The notes under the pieces were generated by a model. That model was given only the letters and a program-made list of their open reading frames with translations. It was not told the DNA's origin and searched no databases. The translations under genes were made by a program, and so were the position numbers. A DNA stretch of 64,000 nt from Camillea tinctor (taxonomy: Eukaryota; Ascomycota; Sordariomycetes; Xylariales; Xylariaceae). The DNA is taken from contig MU394065.1 in NCBI GenBank assembly GCA_022578605.1, positions 1-64,000 of the forward strand, read 5' to 3'. Positions 1 through 9,797 of this stretch are shown here, piece after piece (within the stretch, counting starts at the first letter, position 1; each line of letters starts with the position of its first letter).

Positions 1-884
1 TTATGTATTTAAAGAAAGTAGAAAAATAAGGATATGGGGTATGCCTAGTTATAGAAAATGAGTTTTTTCCAACAATGCGCTATGGTCAACCGTAGCTGAA
101 GGCAGACAAGCTTCCCCGGGGAACGCTGCTCAGGGTACATCATCAATCGATATCAATTCAACGTTTGCTGAGAAACCTTTGGAGAAACCTTGCGTATGAA
201 CCCCGCCAAATCTCACAATCACAACGTACCTGCCTATTCACCTACCCATTCACTTACCTACCTAACATTGAATCTCTGGCAGAGATGGAACATCAAGATC
301 GGATTTAGACTTTGCATTGACGTACATCTATCGCATCGAGTTCGCAGAAACCGATAAACCCAGACTCAGGGCATGTCACTTGAGAATAATCAGAACTTTC
401 CCCAAGTCTACCCCCGTAGCACAACTTACGGTTTTATCTAAAAGCAAAAGGAAGGGGGGGAAGAGGAGAAATAAAAAAGAAAATAGCTGTGCTGAACAAT
501 CTGCAGGAGCCCGCTTGTTGATATCGGGCAGATTGTACTCTATTCACTACCTTAAGTGTTTAGCCCCTGGCTTGCTCCAAGTTCTGGGAGCCTTGACAAC
601 GGGCAAGAACTCTAAGGCTATCTGACCCAGGCAACTTACCTACCTAGGCACCTTCCAATAATAATTTAAGGTTATACCAATAACCTACGTCGATACGCTA
701 ATCCACCTTATCTTCGATTTGACATTCTACAACTCAGCCCAGCTCAACTCAGCACAACACAACTCAGCACAATACAACACAACACAACACAATACAGCAT
801 AACATCACTTCAACTCAACCTCAATCACTGGCGTGTGCGCACGCGTGTATATAAATAACTACACGGAAGATCTAGCAACATAAA
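1..884. other. Upstream region of the F-box gene
   Basis: No gene is supported here. The 102-codon open frame at 317-625 has no recognisable features and is probably chance. From about 735 to 800 the sequence is a C/A-rich run of related units (CTCAGCACAACACAA, ACACAACACAAC), probably in the 5' leader of the downstream gene. Confidence 0.5.
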
Positions 885-3640
885 ATGTCGACATCAACAT
901 ACCGAGGACAATTGCCCTCCCAATCCTCAATGGCGGGCGCTATGAGCAAGTCTAGCAGTAAGTGTATTGACATGAACCCTATCTAGAATGATCGCCTACC
1001 TAAGCTATATCAATATGTATATACTCACGCATCCTCTTCCCATCAAACTTAGCTCCCCAGTGGCATTGGCCCCCTGGAAAACTGCCTGTCGAGATCTTTG
1101 TACTCATAGCCCGGTTCCTGGGAAACCGTGAGGACATCCAGGCAATGCGCGGCGTCAACCATGAGTTCAACTCAAAGCTTGCTAGCTACTATTTCCGACA
1201 TCTTGTCGTTCACTTTGGCCCCAAGCTCATCACTACTCTTGATACCGGCCTCTCGCTTCAAGTTAACTCGCCCTCTATCGATATCACAGACCATCTGGTA
1301 GGCAGTAACTCTATCTTCGATAACTTTGGTCATGAGATAAAACGCTTTGCCTTGGCCATGGAGTTGAGCGAGGCCGATCTTGCCACTCCCAATATCGACG
1401 ACTCGCATGTTCTCGAGGTGCGCCCCTGGGGAATTTACCGTTGGCCGAACCAGTCGAGTCAACCCCCCTCGCTCATGAAGAAGATTACCGAGTCTTTGGA
1501 GAATTCCAAGGGCATGTTTCGCATCTTAAGCTGCTTGAGAGAAGTCCAGGAGCTTGGTTTATCCTGCGAAGGACGACTGGGCTATTTGTGCGGCCCCGAC
1601 ATCAGCCTCCTAAACCCTTGCCAGCCGCTTACCGTGTTTGGCAACTCCAACACCCTTGTGAACAACCGGAGCCTCCTCCCCACCCTTGACTTCCATAAGT
1701 CTTATCCGTACGAGATGCTGGAGCGCATGATGTATACTGCCAATGTGCCCTCGAAGTCTGTTGCTGAAAAGATTGATCAGCTCTTGGGGATGGAAGGCAT
1801 CACGAAGGAGCAGCTCGCCTGCGAGGAACGTCAAAGATGTCCCCTCCCCGAAAACCGTAGAGGATCCCGTCCTCTAAGTTCGCCTTGTGATTATTGCAAG
1901 GAACGATCCCGGACCCTCCGTCTGCAGCCTGACCTCCTCACAGATTCCCAGAAGAGACTGCTAGTGCAGCACATGTCAGCTCATCAGGCCCTTATCCAGT
2001 CGTATTTGCTAGGCATTATCGATAATGCGGCGTCGTTTGTCAAATTGAGAAAGTTGAAGATTGCATGCCTCCCGAGCCTCCACCTTGACTTGCTATGCCG
2101 AGACGATATATGGTCCAAGTTGCCACAGCTCGAGGAAGTTTCCCTGGCAATTGTTCCCGACTGGAGAAAGTTGACAGAGTTCGGCCCGTACGCAGTTGGC
2201 GAAACCCAGGTCTACCCTACGGATGCATTACCAAAGGTCTATAGACTACTGAATGACCATATAGGCAAGCAACAACATATCAAACGTCTTCACTTTGAGT
2301 GGCTTTGCGGCGGAGAGATGGCTCCTGGCCGTTTGCAACGAAATAGATATGTTTTGCCGGCGCCTTTCCTAAAGAACCATCGAAGGGTTGGTGATGCCCG
2401 GATGGAAAACCTGCTTGTGCTCCCGTTCATCACGCACCTATCGTTGAAGAACTGCTGGTTTACACCACATGTATTCTTTCGCATCATACGGCAAATGGCA
2501 ACGGTATCTCTCGAGTCGTTGGCCCTGGAGACTGTTTCACTTACCAATCCTCCCGCGCGCGTCGATGGAAACCGAAGAAGTAATCGGGCCACAGCTCCTG
2601 CTGTTGCAGTTGGACAAAACCCTCGTCCCCCAAACCATGCGGGTCTTGCCCATCATATTCCAGGGCCCAACGGTGCTTTTATGCCGCTTCAGGACTTGAT
2701 ACAGGACCAAGACCGACAAATCCCACCACATCTCAATACTACCACAGCCCATTTTCCTCAATCCGAAGCCGGCCCAAGCGCCCCGGAAGCGCCCTTGGAA
2801 CCACCTCTTCCTTTGTCTTGGGCTCACATCATCGATATGCTTACACCGGGTAATACCATACGGGAGTACATTCACAATCAAAATTCTCATTTGGATGACT
2901 TCGAAGGACCACTCCACCTGAGGAAGCAACTCAAGCTACGAAAACTCAAGTTCAAGTCCTGCGGCTACGTGTTAATCGCGGACCATCGATTCCTCGCTAG
3001 CCGGCCGCCTACCATGAGTGCCCACGAGATCCTCGGTATCGAGGTAGCCCACGGTGGCCTCCACCATCGTGGATGCAGACCGATGGGCTGCGTCCAGTGG
3101 TTCATGCAGATGCCCACGGACCGGCACCTCGGCCGTATCGTTCCGTACTTAGACGACAAGGAAGAGCGGGCGCTGAAGAAGGTCTTCGGTTTCCGCATCG
3201 GATGGCACGGCGTGTACGACGAACAGGTGATCCGCACGGCGGCGGACGACGGCACGTTCTGGAATCCCGGCAGCGGCCGCTTCAGCGGGTCGATCGACGG
3301 CCCCGCCGAGCCCACCCCCACGGAGCGCTACGCAGGCATCTTCTACTCTAAGGACGAGGAGCCCCGGGTAGAGGACGTGGAGGACTATGACACGGCGGCG
3401 CTGGACAACGACTACGCCGACGAGGCCGGCCTGGCCTCTCTGCAAAGCAAGCTCGAGCTGGAGGCTGGCTACAAGAAAGAGGGCACCGGTGCCTCGTTGA
3501 GGCAATTCACGACCCGCCTCGGCAGGGATATAGTCCGCGGTCCGCCGGGTGCTGCTGCAGCTACCGCTCGCGAGATGGCCGATGAGGCTGTTGACCTTGC
3601 GGTTCACGTCGTCTTCGATATGTCGGATGACGAGCTGTGA
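885..3640 (+). CDS. F-box domain protein (2 exons, 886 aa)
   Basis: Join 885-957 and 1053-3640; the intron has donor GTAAGT and acceptor CTTAG. The spliced frame adds a Ser/Thr-rich leader and then, at about residues 33-60, the F-box core (LPVEIFVLIARFL, then NREDIQAMRGVNHEFN). This core binds Skp1 in SCF ubiquitin ligases, and the rest of the protein would choose the substrate. The open frame from the ATG at 1145 lacks the F-box, so the upstream exon decides the start. The body has leucine-rich segments and a Pro-rich stretch near residue 570. The C-terminus holds an acidic patch near residues 790-810 and otherwise no domain I can name. Ascomycetes carry many such F-box proteins, and the substrate is unknown. 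The F-box call is firm; the function beyond it is inferred. Confidence 0.88.
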
Positions 3641-5040
3641 AAAAAAAAAGTTTTTTGAAAAAAAAAAGAAATCCCAATAAAAAAAAACTATGTAGTAGAC
3701 TCTGCTGTGGCGCCCTCTTGCATAGGGGCTTCTACATGCCACGATTGCATCGTGCGCCTACCCATAGCTCTCAATGAGGAATCTAACTTGCGCCCTACTT
3801 GTCTCTTAATCATTTGGCACAGACCTGCGGAGCTAGGAAGGTAACAGCACATTACTCTCGCCTGAGAAAAAGCACAGAAACATGAAATTTTTGGTCCTCT
3901 TTCTCTCTTATCCACTCACTGTTTTTCTTCTTCTTCGCTCTCTTTTCTTTGTCTTGTCCACACTACACCGCGTGGTGTTCACGTCATGTTATGTCACGGA
4001 GTCTCATGACGATAGGAAAGGGAAGGGGGAAAAAGAAAAAAGAGTTCTTCCCTACCGGGCTTGTTTTATACTTGGTTCTCCTACTGCCAAACTAATCGCT
4101 GTTGTTGCTGTTATTTGTTAATCTTTTCGGGAGAAGAGTGGATGGTGTGGCCGTGGAGCTATATTGTTGCTCCCCGGAAATGGAACAATACGCATGAGGG
4201 GATGATCAGGAGTTATAATAGAGGAAAATAATATGCGACGAGAAGAGTTTTTTTTGTAACTCCTCTTGTCTTCGTTCGCAGATGGGAGAGAGGCTATATT
4301 CAGGGATGAAAATGGACGGATGAGCTGGATGGATGGAAAATTTAAAGTGTGCACTTGTTTTTTTTTTTTTTTTCCTTTTCCTCTTTTCCTCTGCCATATT
4401 GCTAGGTTAGGTTCGTTATAAAACCTCTATAGAAACTCTGGCCTGCTACTAGTGTTCCTCGTAGATCAACATCGTCCTACCAAAGCAATGTAATCTAGTT
4501 TATGACGAGAAAGATGGAAATCGGGAGTAACCTGAGGATTCCTAGTTTTCTGCCGACCCCCTTCTGCTATTGACTACCTCCCTCTAACTACTATGGGTTG
4601 GGATGTTAGGTCCGTGGTATGTCTGGGTTATCGATCCTCTTCTCAAACCCTAAAATGCGGAATGCGTGTGTGAGAGAGTGAGAGACGCAATTTATATTGT
4701 CGAGAGAGAGAGAGTAAGCCAAAAAAAAGTCCAGGCTGGATAGGTTCACCAGAGGTTAGGTATTGATAAATTTGATTTCCGAATAGAAGAAAAAAAAAAC
4801 CTGGTCACATTAAAGAATCGGACTAGACCCTCTTTCGTTTTCTTTTCTTTTTTGTTCAGAAGCTTTTTGTATTTTGGGATAACCGACGAAAGTTTTTTAT
4901 TTATTTCGCGAAGTTGCATGCCAGAAACCTAGACCCATGCTTTGCGACCGCCTTGACACCTGGAGTGAAAGCAACTAACCCCGACCTCCCTTCTCAAATC
5001 TCATCATCACATCTCAACAACACACCTCCTTGCTCCCCAT
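3641..5040. other. Intergenic, 3' ends of two convergent genes
   Basis: The F-box gene (plus) and RPL17 (minus) converge here. The stretch holds A- and T-runs and GA-rich runs (near 4672-4711), with no convincing gene. The 79-codon frame at 3882-4121 looks hydrophobic only because the DNA is T-rich. Confidence 0.6.
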
Positions 5041-6022
5041 CTATGAGGAGGTGATGGCCTTCCGGATGCGGGCGCCTCGCTGTCTCGAGCTCAGGTGCTC
5101 GACGTCACGGCTAACCTGGTCGGCCTTCTGAACAACCTCCTCGCTCTCGGTCAGGATGAGTTCAATGTGGCAGGGGTTGGACATGTAGGGGTTGATCTGT
5201 GCTTCAGATTAGCATGTCATATATCAAAGGCCAAGTACTCTCAAAATTCGAGGTTACGTACACGACCGTGGGCACGGTAGGTTCGTCTGCGTTGCTTGGG
5301 GGCCTGGTTGACCTGGATGTGCTTGACGATCAGGTTGGAGGTGTCGAGACCCTTGGCATCAGCGTTGGACTCGGCGTTCTTCAGGAGACCGAGAAGGAAC
5401 TCGGCAGACTTGACGGGCCATCGAGCGCGGGAGACACCGAACTGCTTGCCTGTTGAGATGAATTCCTCCGGTCAGCTTCTTTTTTACTCATGTTCCCCCA
5501 CGTCCATCGATTCCTTGTCGCAGCGGGTGCTTCTTGGTTCGTACCTTGGGCGCATCGGCCGGTGCTGCCGGCATATCGTCGCATGGGAACAGCCTCAGTC
5601 TTCTCCTTGACGTTCTCGAGGAACTTGACGGCACGAGTCAACTTCCAGCCGTTGATGGCCTGGGCGGTCTCCCGGGTGTTCTTGAAGGAGACTCGCAGGT
5701 AGGCGCCGCGGGCGCGAGCCGACTTGGCGGGCTCGATCTCGGTGGCAGCGTATCGGACCTGAAGTGAAGAAGATTCCAACAATTAGCCCCCTTTGAATTT
5801 TTTCTGAATTTTTTTTTTTTTGAATTTTGGATTTTGGATTTTCTTCCTTTCTTCCTTCTAATTGGAGAGAAATACAAGAATTTCGCTCTCTCAAGTTTTC
5901 CTCGGGTGCATCTTCAATTTTTTTTCTTCCTTCGAATGCATGACCAGAAGAAGAAAAAATGAAATAAATTGCCCTATAGAAATAAATTGCAATTATAGGG
6001 GAAATTCATGATAACGTACCAT
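5041..6022 (-). CDS. rpl17: 60S ribosomal protein uL22 (L17), 4 exons, 186 aa
   Basis: Complement of join 5041-5196, 5262-5449, 5545-5758, 6020-6022. The protein is the large-subunit protein that lines the peptide exit tunnel (eukaryotic L17, bacterial L22 family). It starts MVRYAATEI and carries the family blocks [43 protein letters not shown] and the C-terminal [20 protein letters not shown]. The length matches yeast Rpl17 (184 aa). Exon 1 is the start codon alone, followed at once by donor GTACGT. The first intron is 261 nt and contains an imperfect tandem copy of a GAAATAAATTGC unit (about 5961-5998). All four exons join in frame and end at TAG 5043-5041. It is divergent from fibrillarin, with 606 bp between start codons. 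Confidence 0.96.
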
Positions 6023-6628
6023 CTTTGCTATATGTTAGTGGTGGTGAGATGGAGTCGAGATCGAGGTCGTTGGTAGTTGAAGTTTTTCGCGAAGTTCGAG
6101 TTGGGAAAGTTCGAAAATGATAAAAGTGTGCCCTCGCGTAAGCCCTTGTTAGAGGGGAGATAAGAGAGATAATACTTGAGGTACGTACCCGGACTTTTCT
6201 TCCTTTGAGAGTGGACCTACAAAAATCTTTTTTTTTCTTTTTTTTCTTTTTTTCTTTCAATCGGGGAATTTCCGGACAAATTCGAAGATTGATTAAGTAA
6301 AGTAACTAAGTACTAAGTACTTAACGGACATGCAAGCTAACGCTTTGACCACTTGTCAGAGTGCTTAAGTGGGTAAAGCTTAGTACGTATAATCCATACA
6401 TACTCTTTTTTTTTCTTCCCCAAGGTCTAGGTTTATCGATAAAAAGTTAGCTCTCGCAAATTTTCTTATTTATCAGAAAAAAAAAAAGTTCCCAAAAGTT
6501 TCCTTCACCCAAAGCTCTATTACCTATAAAACTTCTCCCTCCAATTGCCCCGCCAATTCGTCGGCGCAACACACAATTCTCGCTCTAACCCCCCAAATCA
6601 CCAGTCTCGACACATAACGACCGGCAAG
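6023..6628. promoter_or_regulatory. Shared divergent promoter region of RPL17 and NOP1
   Basis: This 606-bp gap separates the start codons of two ribosome-production genes. It contains T- and A-tracts (about 6226-6256, 6403-6417, 6477-6488) typical of nucleosome-poor fungal promoters. It also has a TATAAAA element at 6526-6532, about 100 bp before the NOP1 ATG. Co-regulation is inferred from the layout. Confidence 0.5.
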
Positions 6629-7992
6629 ATGGGTTTTGCCCCCAGAGGTAGAGGTGGTCCCGCCAGAGGAGGACGCGGCGGTGGTGCGCGAGGTGGCCGT
6701 GGAGGCTTCGGTGATCGCGGTGGCAGAGGCGGTGGTCGTGGAGGCTTTGGTGATCGTGGTGGCAGAGGTGGTGGTCGTGGCGGTCCCCGAGGTGGTCGCG
6801 GTGGTCCTGCTAGAGGTGGCCGTGGCGGTGGTGCGAGAGGTGGTCGCGGTGGTGCTGCGAAGGTCGTTGTCGAACCCCACCGACACGCTGGATGGTTTGT
6901 CTCGAGAGGAAAAGGTAATATGCTACCGAGCATTGCACTGCCGTGGATTGGGGGTGACTGTCTAGCTAACTGCGCTATATTCTACAGAGGATCACCTGCT
7001 CACAAAGTCCATGGCTCCGGGCATTGACGTGTACGGAGAGAAGAGGATATCCGTTGACTCTACCACCACCGATGAGAACGGTGCTCCCGTCACTACCAAG
7101 GTTGAATACCGTATTGTCAACCCCTTCCGCAGCAAGATTGCCGCTGGTATTATGGTCAGTACCCGGGTCTAATAGTCCCACTGTGTTTCGACGGTTACTG
7201 ACATGACTTGTATAGTACGCTTGCTCCATGCTCCTGCAAAGAGTCTGGACTCTAGACTTGAGATGCCAGACTTGAGACCGATGTACTAACGCGCAGCAGT
7301 GGAGGTTTGGACAACATCTACATGAAGCCCGGTTCTAAGGTTCTGTACCTTGGTGCTGCCTCGGGAACATCAGTGTAAGTGCCTTCACTGCCTTCGAGTA
7401 CGTGTGGTCGGTATGGTGTCCTAACCGAGTAATAGCTCCCACGTTTCCGATTGCGTCGGTCCCACCGGTAACGTCTACGCTGTCGAATTCAGTCACCGCA
7501 GTGGCCGTGATCTAGTCAATGTATGGCACTAATTCCTGCTGCTTCCCAATGCGGAACCGTTGCTAACCCCAACGACTAAAGTGCGCCACCAACCGAACGA
7601 ACATCGTACCGATCGTCGAGGATGCCCGGCATCCCTTGAAATACCGAATGCTCGTTCCCATGGTGGACGTTATCTTCGCCGATGTTGCGCAACCCGATCA
7701 GTCTCGAATTGTTGCCCTGAATGCCCATCTGTTCCTCAAGATTGGCGGAGGTGTAGTTATTTCGATAAAGGCAAACTGTATCGACAGCACAGCTGCTCCT
7801 GAAACTGTCTTCGCCCAGGAAGTACAACGGCTCAGGGCAGAGGGCATCAAGCCCAAGGAACAGATCACCCTCGGTACGTCTTCATCTTGTTACCCACGCC
7901 CTCTTGCGCAACCAAAAGTCTAACCAAAGTGTACAGAACCTTATGAACGCGACCACTGCATTGTTGTTGGCGAGTATCAGGGGTCGAAGTAA
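6629..7992 (+). CDS. nop1: Fibrillarin, box C/D snoRNA 2'-O-methyltransferase (6 exons, 319 aa)
   Basis: Join 6629-6914, 6988-7153, 7300-7374, 7436-7520, 7582-7873, 7937-7992. Fibrillarin is the nucleolar SAM-dependent enzyme that 2'-O-methylates rRNA guided by box C/D snoRNAs. Residues 1-75 form a GAR domain (RGG repeats, [10 protein letters not shown]...). The catalytic domain follows: [33 protein letters not shown], the SAM loop [57 protein letters not shown], and [11 protein letters not shown]. The C-terminus is [14 protein letters not shown]. The length is near yeast Nop1 (327 aa). The exon 2-3 junction keeps frame only if a twin intron is removed in two steps; it then reads AAGIIGGLDN, close to the family's AAxILGGVD. 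At the exon 4-5 junction the usual hydrophobic residue is Cys. Confidence 0.95.
6701..6778 (+). repeat. 39-nt tandem duplication inside the GAR-domain coding sequence
   Basis: Two 39-nt units (6701-6739 and 6740-6778), each encoding [13 protein letters not shown], lie head to tail with silent differences only. This looks like in-frame expansion of the fibrillarin GAR domain by slippage or unequal exchange. Confidence 0.9.
7154..7299 (+). other. Predicted [D1,2] spliceosomal twin intron (stwintron) in NOP1
   Basis: The internal intron is 7155-7215 (61 nt, donor GTCAGT, branch-like TTACTGAC, acceptor TATAG). Its removal joins G7154 to TACGC at 7216 and creates the donor GTACGC of the external intron. 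The external intron is 7154 plus 7216-7299 (85 nt, perfect branch TACTAAC at 7284-7290, acceptor CAG). Exon 2 ends in AT (phase 2) and exon 3 begins with T, giving Ile and then GGLDN. No GT in the upstream coding frame has phase 2, so one canonical intron cannot keep the frame. A second possible acceptor lies 3 nt upstream at 7296. Confidence 0.8.
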
Positions 7993-8573
7993 AAAGCATA
8001 CCGCAGAACGTGTGGCGTTATCGTCTCTAATGTGTGGTGATCAAATCTCACATGGTTCATTGGATGGAAATTCCATCAGGCAACGGCGACTGGGCGTTAT
8101 GGGCTGGCTTACTGCTAATTTACCTGTGCATATATCTCTCCGTTTGGGAACAAATCGTAAGGTAGTGTCTGATACCAACAGGCAATTTTTATTTAAACTC
8201 CCAATGGACCATGTTTTATTCTGGTGCTGTAGAGTTTTGAGTACTATCTTCTCCCTTTATTGCCCTATACTCATACGATATTTTTTTCCATTTTCCCTTG
8301 CTCCCTCTATTAGGTATCTGAGTGATCACCAAGATGATGTCTTTGACGAATTCCCCAGAAACCATCATAATTTTTTAAAAGGTCAGTATCTTGAGACATG
8401 TCACCCGAAGCGCAATAAGACGATTAGCGTGACACCTACTTCAAGATGAATAAGTGATTGGCATACTTTCCCGGCCCAAGTATCTAACCCTCACACATCG
8501 ATTCTTCATTCAAGATTCAGCAGTACTGAGACACGATGTTCCGTTACCTTTTTCATTCATATGTCTTCTTTCC
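7993..8573. other. Intergenic, convergent 3' ends
   Basis: The fibrillarin gene and the minus-strand gene at 8574-9797 converge here. An open frame running through NOP1's last exon (7904-8449) is a shadow. I see nothing else. Confidence 0.6.
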
Positions 8574-9797
8574 CTACACGCCAGGAGTCTCCGGGGGTGT
8601 CAGCACTTGCACATTCGGTTGCTTCAAAGGAAAAGGTTGTGATCGTTGCCACATGTCTGGATTCTTGTCCTCACCGTCATAATAGTAATAACCACCACTG
8701 CCTCCTCCCGGTGCCATTCCCGGCCCGAGCCCGCTCCCCTCACCGCCTTGCCACGGCGAGGCAAATACCGCCGTTCTCAAAGAGGCAGCGTAGGCGCTTC
8801 CCCAGCCGGGACCAACCTCCGGTGCTCCTCCCATGCCGTCACAGCCAGTCATCCCAGGCTCGCCCACGTTTGCCATCCCCGGGATACCTCGCGAAGGCGG
8901 CGGCGACGACGACGTATCACGGCCGTTCATGCCAGCCCCGACGCTTATCCCAGCAGCCGACTCCTCGCCGAACCGAGCCCGTCTCTCCGGGTACGCATAC
9001 CCCCCCGCCGCTGACCCATCTACGCCTATCCCCCCTTTGTCATCCTCAAACCCCCCGGCGTCCTGGTGCTCCAGAATCAGAACCCGTATCACCGGCTCCG
9101 GCTGCCAGTCCATCTCGTCCGCCGCCCCGAACCCCACCCCCACCTCCTCGCTCCACCGCGCCACCCGCCGCAGACCCCGCCGCAGCTGCCCCGCCGCCCA
9201 GTCCCGGAAGCGTAGGTTCGCGCGCCGCACCGCGCGGCAGTCGCCGCAGAAACGGGGAGGCGGGTACGGGTGGGGGAGGGCGAAGGGGTTCGCGAGGAAG
9301 GGATTAGCGTTGCTGGGCCTTCCACCGTCGGAGGAAGGGGGGGACACTCCGAGGAGGCTGGCCGCGGGGGACGACGATGTGTCGCTGCCTGCGGAGCTGG
9401 AGAAGGATCCGCGGCCGCGGCGGCCACGGCGCGGCTGCGGCTGCTGCTGGTTCCGGTTCCGGTTGCTGTTGTAGTGGCGGTTCTGGTTCGCGTTCCGTCC
9501 TCGATTGTTGGCGTGCCCCTGTCCCTGCCGGTACCGCCGGTCCTGGGGGCCCGGGGGAAACGTCCACTGCGCGGTCTGGCCCGGCGCCCAGCGTGGCTTC
9601 TCGCTGCGGGGCAGTTTGCGGTTTCGTGCGCCCCCGTGCGGTTTGCCGGTGGCCTGGCCGAGGGGGGTGTCCACGCCGTGCATGGGGTAGTCTTCATCGC
9701 GGTCGAGGTTCTGGTGGGGATGTCGGGGACCGGTGCCATTTTTGGGATTGTTGTTGTTGTGCCTGCCCCTGCGATTTCCTTTCCTCTTCCTTCCCAT
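8574..9797 (-). CDS. Unrecognised Gly/Pro/Arg-rich protein, 407 aa
   Basis: A single open frame. The N-terminus is strongly basic (MGRKRKGNRRGRHNNNN), like a nuclear or nucleolar targeting segment. It is followed by an Asn/Gln/Arg-rich low-complexity region to about residue 140 that ends in RRGRRGRG, then a Ser patch. A compact central part (about 190-255) holds a Cys pair (FCGDC), Arg-rich helices (NLRFRDWAAGQLRRGLRRVARW) and acidic VRVLILEH. The last 150 residues are Gly/Ser/Pro-rich and end LTPPETPGV. The GC-rich DNA also opens long frames on the plus strand; I preferred this frame for its uninterrupted length, its start context, and one folded-looking segment amid disorder. Function is unknown; the composition would fit an RNA-associated protein, but that is conjecture. 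Confidence 0.65.
   Translation of the reverse strand: MGRKRKGNRRGRHNNNNPKNGTGPRHPHQNLDRDEDYPMHGVDTPLGQATGKPHGGARNRKLPRSEKPRWAPGQTAQWTFPPGPQDRRYRQGQGHANNRGRNANQNRHYNSNRNRNQQQPQPRRGRRGRGSFSSSAGSDTSSSPAASLLGVSPPSSDGGRPSNANPFLANPFALPHPYPPPRFCGDCRAVRRANLRFRDWAAGQLRRGLRRVARWSEEVGVGFGAADEMDWQPEPVIRVLILEHQDAGGFEDDKGGIGVDGSAAGGYAYPERRARFGEESAAGISVGAGMNGRDTSSSPPPSRGIPGMANVGEPGMTGCDGMGGAPEVGPGWGSAYAASLRTAVFASPWQGGEGSGLGPGMAPGGGSGGYYYYDGEDKNPDMWQRSQPFPLKQPNVQVLTPPETPGV

Noticed and set aside
3882..4121. Possible small secreted protein (hydrophobic start)
   Set aside because: The hydrophobicity comes from a T-rich tract in a 3' region, and the rest of the frame is featureless.
7155..7299. NOP1 as a pseudogene because exons 2 and 3 do not join in frame
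   Set aside because: All other exons are intact and every fibrillarin motif is present; a twin intron explains the frame without any lesion.
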